This document shows, piece by piece, positions 1 through 64,000 of a stretch of DNA of 64,000 nucleotides. The notes under the pieces are model-generated. The model did no database searches. It saw nothing but the letters and a program-made list of their open reading frames with translations, and was not told the origin of the DNA. The DNA is from Ascaris suum. Lineage: Eukaryota > Nematoda > Chromadorea > Rhabditida > Ascarididae. The position numbers and the translations under genes were made by a program. Each line of letters begins with the position of its first letter. The first letter of the stretch is position 1. Location: positions 3,739,459-3,803,458 of the forward strand of contig CM024170.1 in assembly GCA_013433145.1 (NCBI GenBank), given 5' to 3'.

Positions 1-973
1 AATCCGTTTTGCAAATTGCACTCTCATTGCCTGGTTTGGCGAAATTCCTGATGCAATTGCAATCCAGTTTATTTCCTTTTGAAGAATCTATTGAAATTAT
101 CCACTTTTATGGTTTGTGTTCACCATTATTTCTGAAATTCGCAATTGCATTCAATAAAGAGCAAAAAAATTCGACGAAAAATTCGAAATACTGTACGCGA
201 AGTTAAACCTTTTCGACTGACCAGCGTCTCTTTGTTTAATTGGCTCGCTTATAGTATAAAAAATTACTCTTTCAAGATTATTCATGCGTATGCTGTTAAT
301 AAATTATTGAAATGACTTACCTAAGCATACGTACACTTAAATTTACCAATATTTAGATCGTACTATATACGACAATTCTGGGAAGATACAAACAGCGCAA
401 AAAAATCTGATTTCTCAATCACCTGTTTCAAATAGTATTGGAAGGTAAGATGAGTCATACGTCGAAGTAACTGTGGTTTAAGGATATCAGGTGCCAAATA
501 ATCGGACAATTTAGCACAAGTTTCATTTGCGCATATTTGAGTGATGTATCATCGACTCGGTGACGATGAATGGATTTCTGTCACTTGGTTGACCGAATCG
601 CCGAAAATATATTTGATGCATCAACGTTTAACGTTATAAAATCGAGTTCACGGAAATAACGTTTGAAACATTATATATGACGCAGTGCCATAATAATATT
701 CACACGAATGACTCATCGTCATTATGTGCTTGCTTTGCCATGCGTTAATTTCCGGTTCACGTAAATTTTCTATGCTATATGACCTTTGAATTTATTCACA
801 TTTTTCATCGCCCACTTTTTTTCTAATCTGTTTTCTTAGAATTGCCCAAAAATTCCATAAAATTACCAACGATTTATTGGAGATTGATTACTAGAGGATT
901 GCAATGATATAATGCGCGAAGATTATATAATTTCTTAAATGTAATCCATATTTGATACCTTTGTACGTGACCA
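1..973. other. A+T-rich sequence, no gene recognised
   Basis: Short ORFs only (up to 65 codons); no splice-bounded coding segment, RNA gene or repeat that I can support. Confidence 0.6.
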
Positions 974-1056
974 GGCATAGAAATTGCATCTGATAGCGCT
1001 TCTACCATTGTTGGAGGGCATAATAGAAGGACTAGCTGTAAATATCACTTGCAAAG
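974..1056 (+). other. Candidate upstream exon with strong donor
   Basis: A donor GCAAAG|GTAAAT ends a short stretch open in two frames. With the acceptor GTGACCAG|GC the peptide reads IEIASDSASTIVGGHNRRTS then CKYHLQ and ends in phase 2 (AG), the phase required by exon 2 of tir-1 at 27669. With a later AG, a hydrophobic reading (LIALLPLLEGIIEG) ends in phase 1. The acceptor lacks a good pyrimidine tract. It could be a far-upstream alternative tir-1 exon, an exon of a different gene, or chance. Confidence 0.18.
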
Positions 1057-2343
1057 GTAAATTTTATTTTCTTCATTCTCTAATTTATTTAAACCTATTA
1101 TCCTGTCAGTCAAATTATCCCATCTTTTTACCATACTCACCAAGTTTTACTTCATTCTTGTTATGTGGATTTTTCAAAGCAATTTACATACCAAAAGCTT
1201 CCAGGTTTTTTCTTCAAAATTCCACTTTATTTTAAATGCCCAAAAAATCCATCGGAAATATGCAATATTCGCATGCGAAAGAGAGCAATCGAAAAATTAG
1301 CAATTCATATGGTATCAACGTGGCACATTTTTGAAGCATTACGCATAGTTGAGTACTTTGATCGTGAGAGTGTATTTTAGACGTCGTATACCCGCAAAAT
1401 TGTTATCAAAGAATTTGATAAGCAAAGTGTTCAGTTTTTTTTTGTTCCATTTTTGGAACAAACCCCTTTATACGATACATTCTTATGCGAGCGATTTGTA
1501 GAGTTATCACTGAGGTAGCCAACTAGAAAAACGATTGGCGAAAATATCCATTTTATACTAGCAGTCATCATTAGGTAGTTTATTGCAGAAATTTCCGTAA
1601 TAGTGCATGCATAAATGCATAATTTTAACTTTATTGAAAACTTCCATTTTTCTAATGGTCGAATAGATCTGAAATGGAAATCAAATCAGTGAAAATATTT
1701 GAAAATTTTAAGATCCTCGAATGACTGTAAAACTTTTCGAAGTTTATGGACAGTGCCATTATTGAAATGTGAAATTGTCTCAAAGCATTATGCGCACTAG
1801 ATTTCATCGTTTTAGCGCTGATAATTGCTGATTGGATATCATCAAATAGATGGAGAGAAACGTCTTCATATTCGGCGATACGACACCACTCTAATGTGTG
1901 CTGTACAAATGTAAATTTGCAAAAGCGTATAAAAACTTCATTGAGCATAAAATTTACTAAATGAATCCAATTAAACACATTTTTATTTATACGCTTTTGA
2001 ATGCATTTTTTTCTCCGAATGAACGCCATTTGAAATATGTTGTTTATAGAAGGCGATTTTCAATACTACATAGCTTTGCTCATGAGAAGAAAACATTAGA
2101 AAATTCCATAGCATTCTTGATGCTTATCTAAATGCTTTTATGTTTTTTTATCTCTTTTCGTAGAGAATATCTCAACACATTTACGATAATTAAGTTTTGC
2201 TCCCTAAAAGAGTGAATATTAAATTTGAAATACTTTATGATGATTATCGAGTGATTTTTTCTCGATTAGAATATCATTTTTCACTAAGCTATCATCGATG
2301 AGTATTGTTTGCTGATTGATTTGTGTCATAAGTTGGCGACACT

Positions 2344-2415
2344 ATGGCGATGAGTGGTATTCAAATGCGCCGTTCTCGTCGTCAACATTCGTTAGGCGGA
2401 CGTGAAAGCATCTGA
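2344..2415 (+). other. Short Arg-rich ORF (23 codons)
   Basis: ATG-TGA frame reading MAMSGIQMRRSRRQHSLGG then RESI. It is CpG-rich with coding-like codon choice and has an RRSRRQHS basophilic-kinase type motif, but no suitable donor before the stop and an in-frame stop upstream. Possibly a uORF-like or chance segment. Confidence 0.15.
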
Positions 2416-5240
2416 TAAGAGAGAAATTCAACGCCAACAATTGCATATTTCTCGATGATTCTATTACTTTAGCACAATTTTGACGACAATTACTCAATGT
2501 TTGTTTTTATTATGAATGAATGAAAAGCGCGCAGTGTTATTAGCATATCATTGAATATTTTTAAATTCGCATCGAATTTATTTAGACAGGAAATAATAAA
2601 AGAAATCAAACAGATATCATTGAAATTATTGATAAGAAAAATTTGCAAACAGATTTAAATTTTCTATTCAAATCATCATAAATGATCGTTGAATTATTTT
2701 CTAAAATGGCAACGACCTATATCCATCACACCATTTTTTTTTCTTCTGCTTTCTTTTGCTAATAGATTTTAGTTATAATTACTAAGTTATTTGCGGAATT
2801 GCAATCTATTATATTCCAAAATCGGTCAATGAAATAAGCCAATTTATTTATCGTTTATGATTGTGAGATAACGAACGGATTTGCAAACATCGAGATGGAT
2901 AAGGGATCCGAATTCTTCCTTTCGCTTTCCATTCTGCAAAATTTTTATCGTTATTAACGTATATAAAATTAGCGACGTTAAGAAATGCCAATTTTTATCT
3001 GCAGATATTGGATTATATATCTATTTTGGATGTGTTTTTGGATATTTTCGTTGCTAGAAAAGTCTTGAATAATTCTTTCGGAAGAACATTTTACGTTATA
3101 TTTCGGAATCGTTTTTATGGCTCTTTTAAGATATTCTACCAAATCACATTATTGTGCAATCATTTATCTACAATATGCATATGCGCATATGTCTAATCAT
3201 TCAGCCACTTCAACTGATAGAATAAAAAATTCATCGATAATGGAATTTAATAATTATTATTAACGAGTAATTTTCTAAGCTTGAACTTAATTCGAATCAT
3301 TCGTGAGAGGAATGAGTATGTAATCGGGAACATATTGTATAAATAGACTCTGTGGCACAATCAGTTAGGTGAGATCAAGAAATAGATTTTAAATTTAGTG
3401 TTTACGCAATCGATTATTCATCCGAAAATTTTCATTTATGCACCTTTTTTATTGTTTTTTTTTTAAATTTCAATTCTGCCGATTCATCTTCGCGAATTGC
3501 ATTATAAAAATGAAATATATTTGCGCGTAGATTTACGCATATTTCGTTATCTATGTGTAAATTCAGCAGCATGCCACGAGAAAAAAATGCCACGTAAATT
3601 CAGCAGCCACTGAGGCTAAAGCTACGAAAATTTTAGGTATGGCCTACTTTATGAGGTTACTTGCTATACCAACTTCAGGTTTATTCATCAGCTTCGAAAT
3701 TAATCATAGACGTGCAAAAAGGTCCCAAAAACCATGTACGCGTTTTTATTTGGTGAAAATTTCACCGATTGGGTCGTGAAATAACCAGTCTTTCAGAGAA
3801 AATTTGTACGTGAGATCGAAAAAAAAAACATGGATTTATTAATATATATATCCTATGATTCATTGGCAATTCGTGCAGTTGAACTGTTTGATGAGTAAAG
3901 CTGGAAAAGCGCATATTGTCGTGAAATGCAAAAACGCATATCGTGTCAATTTGGCACATAGTTGCTCTTATTTAATAATATTCATTGTCGCTAGTATAAT
4001 GCATGATTCGAATTTTTCGATTTTTCTAATAGGTTTTAATGCCACTATAGGAATTCATTGTGATTCGATGTGTTCTTTAATCGATTGCAACTGATCTCAT
4101 TGCTTTTGTATACACTTTATTTTGAAAAATTGGTGTGTTGCTCACATTTTTATTCATCAATATACTTTTATTCTCTCATATTCGTTACTCTAATGGACAT
4201 ATAAGTGCATAAATTAGCATGTAAGTTAGCATATATTAGCATATATTCGTTGGTTTTGTTACGAAATGAACGATGAAGAAATAGGCCTCCTCAATGAACA
4301 TTGAGCAATATTAGTGGAAGTGATGACTAGTCTAATCAACAACCATGTCAGTGTGATTGCATATACGTTTAATTCAGCTCTAATTCAAGTGTCGGAGCGC
4401 AATATTCATTGTCTATAGTTTGATGACCTGCTCGCTAGACAATAAAAACCATTCCAGTTGAATTTTCCCCAACTGTATATAGATCTTTTTGAAATTTCCA
4501 GTTTGTTATGAAGGAAAGCAAGAGAGTTCAAAATATTTCACTGATAAAAGTCGTTGATGGAGGTAATTATTGCAACAAAAAAAAACACCGAGTAGAATCA
4601 TCAAATGTGGGTGAGCGCGAATTATTGTACGTCGATAAATTCGGCGAAGAAATGCCCCCATAGAAAAGGTGAACAACTTGTTTCGCCAAATTCGTTGTGC
4701 ATTGCTGCACTTATTTAATGTCGTTCTTGCTGCACTTTTCGATCGTACGTTGTGAATTTGCTAATGGATTGTTGTGCATTTACGAAATCATTTTCATAAT
4801 TTCCGTTGTTTTTTTTTTTGCTATTCTTTTCTATCTATTGCATCTATATGGAATGATTTCACTCTGACTTGGATTTATATCTCCATAACAGGTTTATACG
4901 CTATGATTGGGTTACATTTAGAGATGATTTAAATAAATTTTTACAGTTTAGATCGATGGGGTTCATTGCGATGCTGAATTATGACGAACCTCTCGAACAA
5001 TATCGCTATTGAAATCGATAAAATTTTATTATTATTGCCTATATTATTGCAAAATTGACTAGGATTTGTAGTTGAATATACTACAGTATAAGTGGAGATT
5101 TATTTATTGAAAAAACTATTAAAAGGAAGCGATTATTCGATGCTTATTTAACGGTTGTCTAGAAACAAACATTTACAAGAACAAATATGCTAAATGCAAA
5201 TGATATTGTTTATCGCAATTAGCTATAAGCTTTTGACAAA

Positions 5241-5258
5241 CAACAACAACAACAACAA
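5241..5258 (+). repeat. (CAA)6 microsatellite
   Basis: Six CAA triplets in non-coding A+T-rich sequence. Confidence 0.95.
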
Positions 5259-6399
5259 AATAAATATTGAAAACATAATGAAATCTTCAGAAAATAAATA
5301 TATGAATATTTTATTTTCATCTTTTTTTTGGATATTTTATTAAACTACAAGCAAATTTCTAGGTCATTAATTTTTTTTTAATTTGCAGCGCATTATTTCA
5401 ATTTCAGTTTTAATTTCTAAAATTATTTGAATTGATGAAATGTTCTTTTTTCATCAAGATATAAAGGGGATTGTAATTACGAAATTATTAGAGTGAAGAG
5501 GAATAAAACAATAGAAGATGCGCAATAGATCGTGAATATCAATGCTCATTAATTTATTTTCCGCTATAAAACACATCATAAATGCTGGAAATTTTCTATT
5601 TCTGGCGTAATAAATGTTTTTTCTCTTTCTAATGTTAGTGTACGATTGTTGGATTATTGCTCACTTCTTCTATAGCGAATGATTGCCTTCCTCGTTTATG
5701 GAAGAGATTTCTTAAACGTTCGGTTTAATAAATACGAGGAATTTGCTTTAATTTTAAATTCCAATAATTTTCTCCTCGAAATATACCCACCGTTTTTATT
5801 GCGTTTTAAATGGATTTCACAATTAGACATTAGAGAAATCGAAGTTGAAAATTTCAAATAATATGCGCAAATGGATGCTTTAAACAGTTGATCAATCTAG
5901 AGGACTCTACCATCATTGAATAGCTTTTTGAATTTCTAATCAAAAATTTTGTGTTAAATTTTCTGCCTATTTTTAACGTATTTTTTCGTGAAATTTTATT
6001 AATGTTTGCTCGCAATTTTCCTCAAACAATAAAATAATAATCGTATATGAGAAAAGAAAGATATTCTTGAAAAAAAAAACGCTCTTCATTAGATAAGAAA
6101 GTTGGAATTAAGATAAAATAAGCGGAAGAAAAGAAAGACAAGAAACGAAGGAGAGGGGAAAAAGTGTAGGCGTATGTTGAGAGCGTGAAGAACGAATGCG
6201 AAAAAATTGATTAAAGAGTCAAGTGATTTGGCAGCCTAAAATACGAGCAGCACAACCGACAAACAACTGTTTAGGCATCATCTAGCGACGATTCGTGCAA
6301 TATCTGCCGGCAAATTCATTCACTGAAGTTATGCTCATTCCTGCTCACTGAACGTTACTCATTCTTCATTTCGCTTAGTTTTTCTTCTACAGAAATTAT

Positions 6400-6497
6400 C
6401 GTTCAGGTTCGCTTTTCATGTTAAAACCTTTCCGGTTTTCTTTTCCGTCAAAAGTTTTCCGTTCATGTTTACTTTTCGTGTTAAAACTTTTCCGGTT
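6400..6497 (+). repeat. Imperfect direct repeat, 60-bp period
   Basis: Two 38-bp segments (6400-6437 and 6460-6497) share the pattern CGTTCA-GTT-CTTTTC-TGTTAAAAC-TTTCCGGTT with about five differences, separated by 22 bases that again include a TTTTCCGT motif. An old local duplication. Confidence 0.8.
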
Positions 6498-7024
6498 AAA
6501 AACCTTTTACAGCACTCTACTATTATATTGCTTATCTAAAAATAACTGCTTTTAATTCTTTTTTTTGATAATCTTTTAGCAACAGCACGACGCATCATTT
6601 CAGCAATTTAATTACTCTATACTTCGAAGGTAAATATATGTTACCATTGACGAAGTCTTCCATACTCCAGCCATAATTAATTAGAACGATTCAATTTTTT
6701 CGCTTTTTTCTTTCAATATTTCAAAGCTTTTTAAGGGAATTGCTTAGTAATGCATGTGTGCTCATTATGTACAAATTCGGCGCTTGATTGTTGTGATATC
6801 AACATCTGCCGTAGATATTTAGCTGCTAGTCGTCAATGAGCTCCATTTAACAAATCACCAACTTGTATAAAGTGGATGTTTATGTGGTACACACATAGAA
6901 TGCCGATATACAATACAGTCACATATGTTTTCGTATATGTTGAAACCTATGATCGATCCTTTTGCGCGCAACGAAACCTTTTTTTAACGCCTTCAAGTGA
7001 AATTTTTTTTTTCTTTTGACAAAC

Positions 7025-7134
7025 ATGTTTCTTCTCTCTTTCCTCCCTTTCACTTTGCGCCTATCTTTGCTTGCCACTGCGAATTCTCGTCCAGAGAAGG
7101 TTACGATGAGCGCTCACCTCTTTCAACAATACAA
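7025..7134 (+). CDS. Candidate alternative first exon with hydrophobic leader
   Basis: ATG at 7025 opens 36 codons plus two bases ending CAATACAA|GTAAGT, an excellent donor in phase 2, as required by exon 2 at 27669 (AA|A would give Lys). The leader starts MFLLSFLPFTLRLSLLATAN and continues SRPEKVTMSAHLFQQY: a hydrophobic, Arg-containing, acid-free N-terminus resembling a signal or mitochondrial-targeting peptide; human SARM1 also has an N-terminal mitochondrial signal. Part of the hydrophobicity simply reflects a pyrimidine-rich stretch. A second frame is open across the same bases (ending phase 0). Confidence 0.25.
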
Positions 7135-10100
7135 GTAAGTTGCAATAACTTTAGGAGATTTCCTTTAAGAGATGGAATGATTTCAATCGACTTTGAGCAC
7201 ATTTTCGAGTGATGAAATTTTTCTCGCAGTTTTATATATTTTTTCAAATTTGAAAATTTTTAATCGATGAAGTATTACTATTATCTTTACTCCATATGAG
7301 AAATAGTCAATTATCTTTGCTCTCAAGATAGCCAACAATGAAATTACCAATTTTGTGGGAAAGCTTAGCGAAATTAAGGCTCATTTATGAAATTGAATTC
7401 AGCATTTGCCTCTTTGAGATATTATCGATTGCAATGAGGCAAGAAACTGCAATAGAATTAAGAGCTGAAATATTATTCCATTGCAGCGTTTTGCAATATT
7501 GTTGAAAATCACCGATTATTTTCATTCTTTTGGAGTAAATCATTAGTCATTTGTTTCATTTTTTTTGTTCCCTTTCATTTCATTTCATTATTTAATTCTC
7601 GTAAATGATATGGTCAAATTTCGTTTCACTACTCATTTTTCACTACCGGTCGTAATCTTTGTTGTTTTCATATCCGCTTATATATATTGAAAAAAGTAGC
7701 ATTGAACCGATTTTTTATATTCAGCTGCGTTTGTTGAAAATTATAGTTCAAAGAAAAATTGGTGAAATTATGCATATTCTTTAAAGCGATACTGGTAATA
7801 CTAGTACAATCGCATTCCCCCCTTATGTTTTTTTCCTTTGCAAAATCACGGTGTCTCGCATTTAGTCACTTGCCAATATATCCGTCTTCATTTTTCCATT
7901 GCATCGTTGTGTTGTTTGTATGCATCGTTATAGTGTATTGCAGTATAATGGTTCTTCGCCTCTTTTGTCTAAATTACTTCATTATTTGTGAGGCTCTCTC
8001 TAAAATATTACTATACATATGCATTTAAAGCATTTTAACCTGATAAGGTTGAACCCCGAAAATTCATGAATTATTTTCCATGAAGGTAGCTGTGAACGGA
8101 GCATTGGAAAGCCTATATTGTTTGATTGAAAAATCTGAGAGCTTAGAGATACAGAATTCAAGGAATCGAAGAACTTCTGAACTTGGGTTAGGATTGCTGA
8201 GAGATTTATGGCGGAAGAGATCGGAAATCGAGTCAGGAAAACCCGGGCGGAAATCCAGAAAATACGTCAATATCCTGATTTCGTTGAAGGAAACCGAGGG
8301 ATTCGTCTAATGTTACAAAGTGAAGAAATATTTAATTCGCGTCAAGCACGACTCAACACAATTAGCGATTTTAGGTGTAGAACTCAAAGGCAGAACGCAT
8401 ATAAGATTTGCAAAGACGCATGGTGTTTAACGCGAATTTTTCAAAGATTATCGGTAAGAATAGATTGAATATCATCAGGAATAGATCAAATATCAGCAAG
8501 AATGAATTGAATATCAATGGGAATCAATTAGCAAATCCTTGAGGTACTGAGATCTTTTATCGCGTTTTGATTGCTTTTCAGCGGATAAACACGTAGAAGC
8601 TGATAAGAGATAGCCACAGCAGTGAAAGTGCCATCGTTGAGAATATCCATCAGGCGGCTCACAGCTTCAGGCAATGAGAAAATCAACTTCATGTGGCACA
8701 TTATGAAAAACAAAATTTTTATTTAGAATTGTTGAAGGTATTGAAAGCGTGAAGACCTATCTTACCTCAAAAAAGACGCCTTGTAAAAAATAATTGGCAC
8801 CATCCTCTTGTTAATCATATGTTTAGCGAATACCGCCAACGTATTCCACCGTTTTCTTGATCAATAAAAAGAAATTTAATCTGAAGACACTAGTCATTGT
8901 GGTCATCGTGAAAAAACAATTACTTCGTGTTGAAATTTACTATCTGTCATTGACACTCAGCGTAGAATATACTTTCATCCACAAAAATCTGGTTATACCC
9001 ATTAATAAACCAGCCTGACAGTGTAACAGTTCAAACTAAATCACTGAGCTGTAGCCTCGAAAAAAAAAGGAGGATTGATGTTGGATGTAGCATCGTCTTA
9101 GCGAACGCGGGAGAGTGACATATGTAGGCTCCTCCCGTTCATTCCACGTGGGTAGGCCAAGGGAGTTTATCCATCAGAAAATTTCAAACTCAGTTTAAAA
9201 TGTTCAGCTACCGTGAACGTCTCTCTTTCATACTTTCTATTTCCTTTGCATTTCACTTTTTTTTCTTTACTTTATATTCATTTCGTTTCTCCTATAGCAA
9301 TTTCTATGCATTCTTTTTGGCAAAAAATTACTCATGTGAATGACAATTGGCAGCTGCTAAAGCGGGTCGGTTTATTGCCATTCATATCACGTGGTATGCC
9401 ATCCGATACACCGACTCCATCTTTTCTTTAACACAACGTTTTGGTTGCATAGAAGCAACTAAACCGCTCATACGCTCATAATTGAATTAATCCTTCTATT
9501 GACAAAGGTTCTAGCAAATGCAGTCCACAAAAACTTCACGATATTATATAATGATTGTAAATGTGCTCTTCACGATAATTGTAAATGCTTCTGAAGAATG
9601 TTTTCGAGGACTATTTGTATGCAGACTATGCGGAAGATACTTGAAGGCGCTTTAAATACCTGCTTATTTATCATCGTATAGTTAATGGTCATTTGTCGTC
9701 ATATCGTAGAGCAATTGATGTCGTTAATTTGATTACGAGTTAAATATTTGCTGTTAACTATCATTAAGATATGTTACATCTATGCTGATAATTTATAAAG
9801 CCATTAGGCACTATACGACTTGGTTATATTGAATAATGATTTGGGAATTAGACCCAATTCTAAACCTGTATTCTGTGATATCCGGTTTGCGCACCTATTT
9901 TATAATTTGCTATTCGTCTCATAGATTGCCGTTTCATTTTTACAAAATGAAAAAAAAATTAGCATTTAGTTCCTTTTTATCTTCCTAGTAGTTGCACGCA
10001 TTTTTGCCGAAACCCTCAACATCACGAGGGTGATCTATTTGGCGGTAGTTTGCGCATAGCGTACATTCGTGAGTGCTGGACACCAGCGCTTCATTACTGA

Positions 10101-10947
10101 CGAATAAATCCTTTCCTCCATATCTATCGTTTTTTACGGTCGGAAGATTTACATAGCCTGTAGAGAGGTAGTGTAAGCCAGCCCAAAATGTACAGTAGGT
10201 CTCTATATTTTATTTTATATAATAATATCGAGTATACGATAACTCAGACATATAATAGTTTATGATATGCAAATATATCAAATATCAAATATATGACAGC
10301 ACTTTTGTGTATTCCTACTTGAAAGGTGAGAGAAACGTGAGGCGTTAATGAGCAGAGCGGAAATAGATGTGCGAACGGTGAGCGTATATCGAACGAAGAG
10401 GAGAAATAGCGTTGAGGTGGTGAATGTTGCTCGAATTCGTGAAAAAGAAGCACGCGTGCAATCGCAATCACTGTGTAATAAACTCATCGAACAGTGCTAG
10501 TGTCCTATTGAAAACAGCGGCGAATCCTTCTTTACTTCTCATTTCTCTTCTATTTGTTCACTATTTTTCAAAAAAGTGTTCTAAAATTTCATTTCGACGA
10601 TAAATAACCAAATTTTTTTGTTTCATTCGTCTTTTAGAATATCTAATCCTCGGCTGTCGTTTTTCCTTCGCTTTTCATATCACTATGAAAGCTTGAATCA
10701 ATCAGTCTCTGTTGTAAGTATTACCACTTACTAGCTAATTGGAATTGATAAGCTGATTAGATAGCTCCAATTTGATTACACATTGAACTATTTCGTTGAT
10801 ACAAGTACCGCCCAAAGTGTCGCATATTAGAGAGCTATGATAAGGATATAAATGATGATGGGAATCCAGGATTATTCTTGAAAAATGAACAATACAGGAT
10901 AAGGATATATCTGTCATTTTGTTGCTATATAGCGTTCAAATCGATCG
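7135..10947. other. A+T-rich sequence, no gene recognised
   Basis: Bases 8080-8468 and 8528-8713 (minus strand) hold ORFs of 61-86 codons with balanced composition but no recognisable domain. A 21-bp degenerate repeat lies at 8456-8539. Bases 8880-9180 are slightly G+C-richer. No RNA gene found. Confidence 0.55.
8456..8539 (+). repeat. Degenerate tandem repeat, about 4 x 21 bp
   Basis: Units beginning 8456, 8477, 8498 and 8519 follow AAGAATAGATTGAATATCA-type consensus; the first three are about 75-80 % alike and the fourth is more diverged. Confidence 0.85.
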
Positions 10948-11031
10948 ATGCAGATGTACCCGTCGAATCACCCAATCATCCGTTCAACCCAACCAACGAA
11001 TCCACTCATTCAGTCATCTGCTGCGCTTCGA
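10948..11031 (+). other. Weak candidate 5' exon
   Basis: ATG at 10948 opens 67 codons to TAG (MQMYPSNHPIIRSTQPTNPL…). After 28 codons CTTCGA|GTGATA is a possible phase-0 donor, compatible with exon 1 at 13019 if that is an internal exon. An overlapping frame is open for 86 codons. The donor is weak and no homology is known. Confidence 0.13.
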
Positions 11032-13018
11032 GTGATAAGATTCTCCAAATTGCGCCGCAACGCATGCGCACACTATATTTTTGTTTCTACGGCAGCACAT
11101 TCTACCTACTTAACTCATTCGGCAATCCTTTTTACTAAATTTTTCCGCTAGTTTTGCGCTCTTCGTGGATTATTTATGCAAATGCGTGCACCTCTTCAAA
11201 GCAATACCTCCTATTCCTTTTATATGGCGCATCTTCCATACAGATACATCTTTCCGTTCGTGCTTTAATTTCTTTCAAATATTCATCCAATATAAATAAA
11301 TCATATAAATGCTTTTCTTGTGAACGAAAGATGAACATAATATAGGATAGAATTCGCCGAGAAGCTTTTAAGAGAAACTGGCACGGCATGTGCTTTTTAC
11401 ACTTCATTCAATGGAGTAACGAATTTGATAACCCATTAACGATGAACAAAGAAAATGCGAAATGATCCATTTCAAGCTAAATCTCTCGATCTACCTATTA
11501 GTTTTTTTTTTCTGGGCTGCTCGATGAAAAATGAAACGAAACTTTGTATGCAAATTTTGCTTGCAACAAATTGTATGCAAAATTTGAAACCTTACTTGAC
11601 ATTTATGCAAATTTTCGGCACATTTAACAGTCAAGAAGTACTTTCAAAGCTCATGCATCAGCATAAATAATGGCGAAAAGTGAACCTAAAATGTTCATCT
11701 TATCTGCTAAATTTTCTAACTGTAAATTTGGATTTCAAAGTTTTTAATGAGGCAGTTGTCGACTTATTGTTGGTGAAATTGTTTGAGGATCTTACAGGGG
11801 CATCTCAGTTGGTTTTCAGATGAGATTTGTAGTAGTTTGATGAATTACTGGAAGATATCAGCTGATGAGCATAGTTGTTAAAGTTTAATTTACATATTTG
11901 TTTTTTTGAATTGATATGACATTTTTGCATTGCTTTTTTTTTTTCGCAGAGTTGATCACTGCTTTTCCATTTATCGTTATTATTTTTACACGTTTTTCTT
12001 ATTGTTTTTTTTGTTTTCTCTGTGGTCAGCTATCTGTAAATAATTTTTTATCTACATATATCTACAAACATCAGCACTAACTTCAATTTGCTTTTTTTTT
12101 TCGTTCGTTTTATGTTTTCGAAAGAAGCGAGATGGATAGATTGTTAAAGAAATGCAGGAAAAACATTAAATAAGAAGATAGCATCATAAAATGATATTTC
12201 CTACGAAAAGAATTGTACCATCCATCGTTAATAATAAATAATGCTTATTATCGTTTCGTTATTCGCTTAATTTGAATTCACAAAAAATTTTGCTGAAATA
12301 AATTGCAAAATTTTACAAGCTTTTTCAATTTGCAAATTTTGCAATTTTTTTTTTCATTTCTCAATTTGTCTTTATTTTGCAATTTTGCAATTTTATATCA
12401 CATTTTTCATTTATTTCTATAATTATAGATAATATTAGCTTAGGGTAAAATATTTAAGAATTTTCGATTTTACTCAATTTTGCAATAATATATAAAGATG
12501 ATTTCACAATGTTTTCCTAGCAGCTTGCAATTATAGTTAAAGCTATTTAGCTACAAATATTACATTATTTCGACTTCTTCAGTTGATTATTGTTGAATTA
12601 ATAAGCAATAAACAATAATGGTGCATTTTTTCCCCCTCTTTCCTCCTTATTCGTTGAAGAATTTCTCAAAATAGAATTTCGATCATATCTTGCTGCATTT
12701 TCCGCTGAAATGAAATGAGATGAATTCTTTTGCGAAACGTTCGTACATATTGAATGGAAGAATTTCTTTCATTGAAAAAGTTAGAAAATTTATAAAAATA
12801 AGTGAATTTTGCCCCATTGTACTATATAGCTTGAATTTTTTTTTCTATTCTTGCTTTTTTTTTGCGCTCGTATTAACGCAATGATAATTTGTGTTCTAGA
12901 AAGGTATTGAGTATTTATTGTTTTTCGTTGCAATTTATATATTGTTTCGTTGCAGTTTATATTTGTTTTTTTTTGCGTTGAAATTCGATTGCATTCGTTT
13001 TGTGTATTGCAAATACAG
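11032..13018. other. A+T-rich sequence upstream of tir-1 exon 1
   Basis: Contains a cluster of TTTTGCAA-type repeats at about 12290-12400 and many poly-T runs; the final 70 bases form the T-rich tract before the AG at 13017-13018. If exon 1 is trans-spliced, its promoter should lie here, but I see no convincing TATA or initiator. Confidence 0.55.

Positions 13019-64000
<50,982 letters not shown>

Larger units (their letters stand above)
1057..6399. other. A+T-rich sequence with minor features
   Basis: Contains a 125-codon minus-strand ORF (1652-2029; lacks any recognised domain), a 23-codon arginine-rich sORF at 2344-2415, and a (CAA)6 run at 5241-5258. Purine-rich sequence covers about 6050-6190. 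No gene can be supported. Confidence 0.6.

Noticed and set aside
1652..2029. 125-codon minus-strand ORF
   Set aside because: Length is about what chance gives in 64 kb of this composition; no domain or homolog recognised and no supporting signals.

Overview
The window is A+T-rich nuclear DNA of a nematode. It holds most of one very large, intron-rich gene on the + strand: the ortholog of C. elegans tir-1 / vertebrate SARM1, the NAD+-consuming ARM-SAM-TIR protein of axon degeneration and innate immune signalling. Eleven coding exons (13019-63534) join in one frame without a stop. They total 2016 coding bases (672 codons), about 3 % of the window. The species is not resolved. Nematode origin is inferred from the protein, which follows what I remember of C. 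elegans TIR-1 closely through the ARM and first SAM domains, and from nematode-style pyrimidine-AG acceptors. Very long introns and low G+C would suit several nematode groups.

Layout. Bases 1-13018 contain no gene I can name, only weak exon candidates and small repeats. Exon 1 (13019-13146) starts with an ATG directly after an AG acceptor, as expected for a spliced-leader trans-splice site or an internal exon. A 14.5 kb intron follows. Exons 2-3 (27669-28101, 29312-29458) encode an acidic then proline/glycine-rich N-terminal region. Exons 4-9 (34093-50883) encode the ARM-repeat autoinhibitory domain. Exon 10 (62160-62327) ends the ARM domain and begins SAM1. Exon 11 (63382-63534) completes SAM1. 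SAM2 and the catalytic TIR domain lie beyond the right edge, so the gene is 3'-truncated here.

The most interesting signal is in the 11.3 kb intron 9. Just upstream of exon 10, a G+C-richer stretch carries a TATA-like box, two TCAGTY initiator-like motifs and an open reading frame starting with ATG at 60686. It ends after 30 codons at a phase-0 donor (AAG|GTGACT). This matches the phase of exon 10 and would give a short isoform lacking nearly all of the ARM domain, i.e. a SAM-TIR protein without its autoinhibitor. Weaker candidate alternative first exons with compatible phase lie at 974, 7025, 10948, 22389, 33536 and 61431. Together they suggest, but do not prove, several alternative promoters.

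The rest is intron or flank: two long (TA)n microsatellites, three poly-C runs, a 4 x 26 bp minisatellite just before exon 11, a 69-bp tandem duplication carrying a TATA box on the minus strand (possible LTR remnant), smaller degenerate repeats, and a few ORFs of 50-131 codons that could be nested genes or chance. I saw no convincing tRNA, rRNA, spliced-leader RNA or CRISPR.
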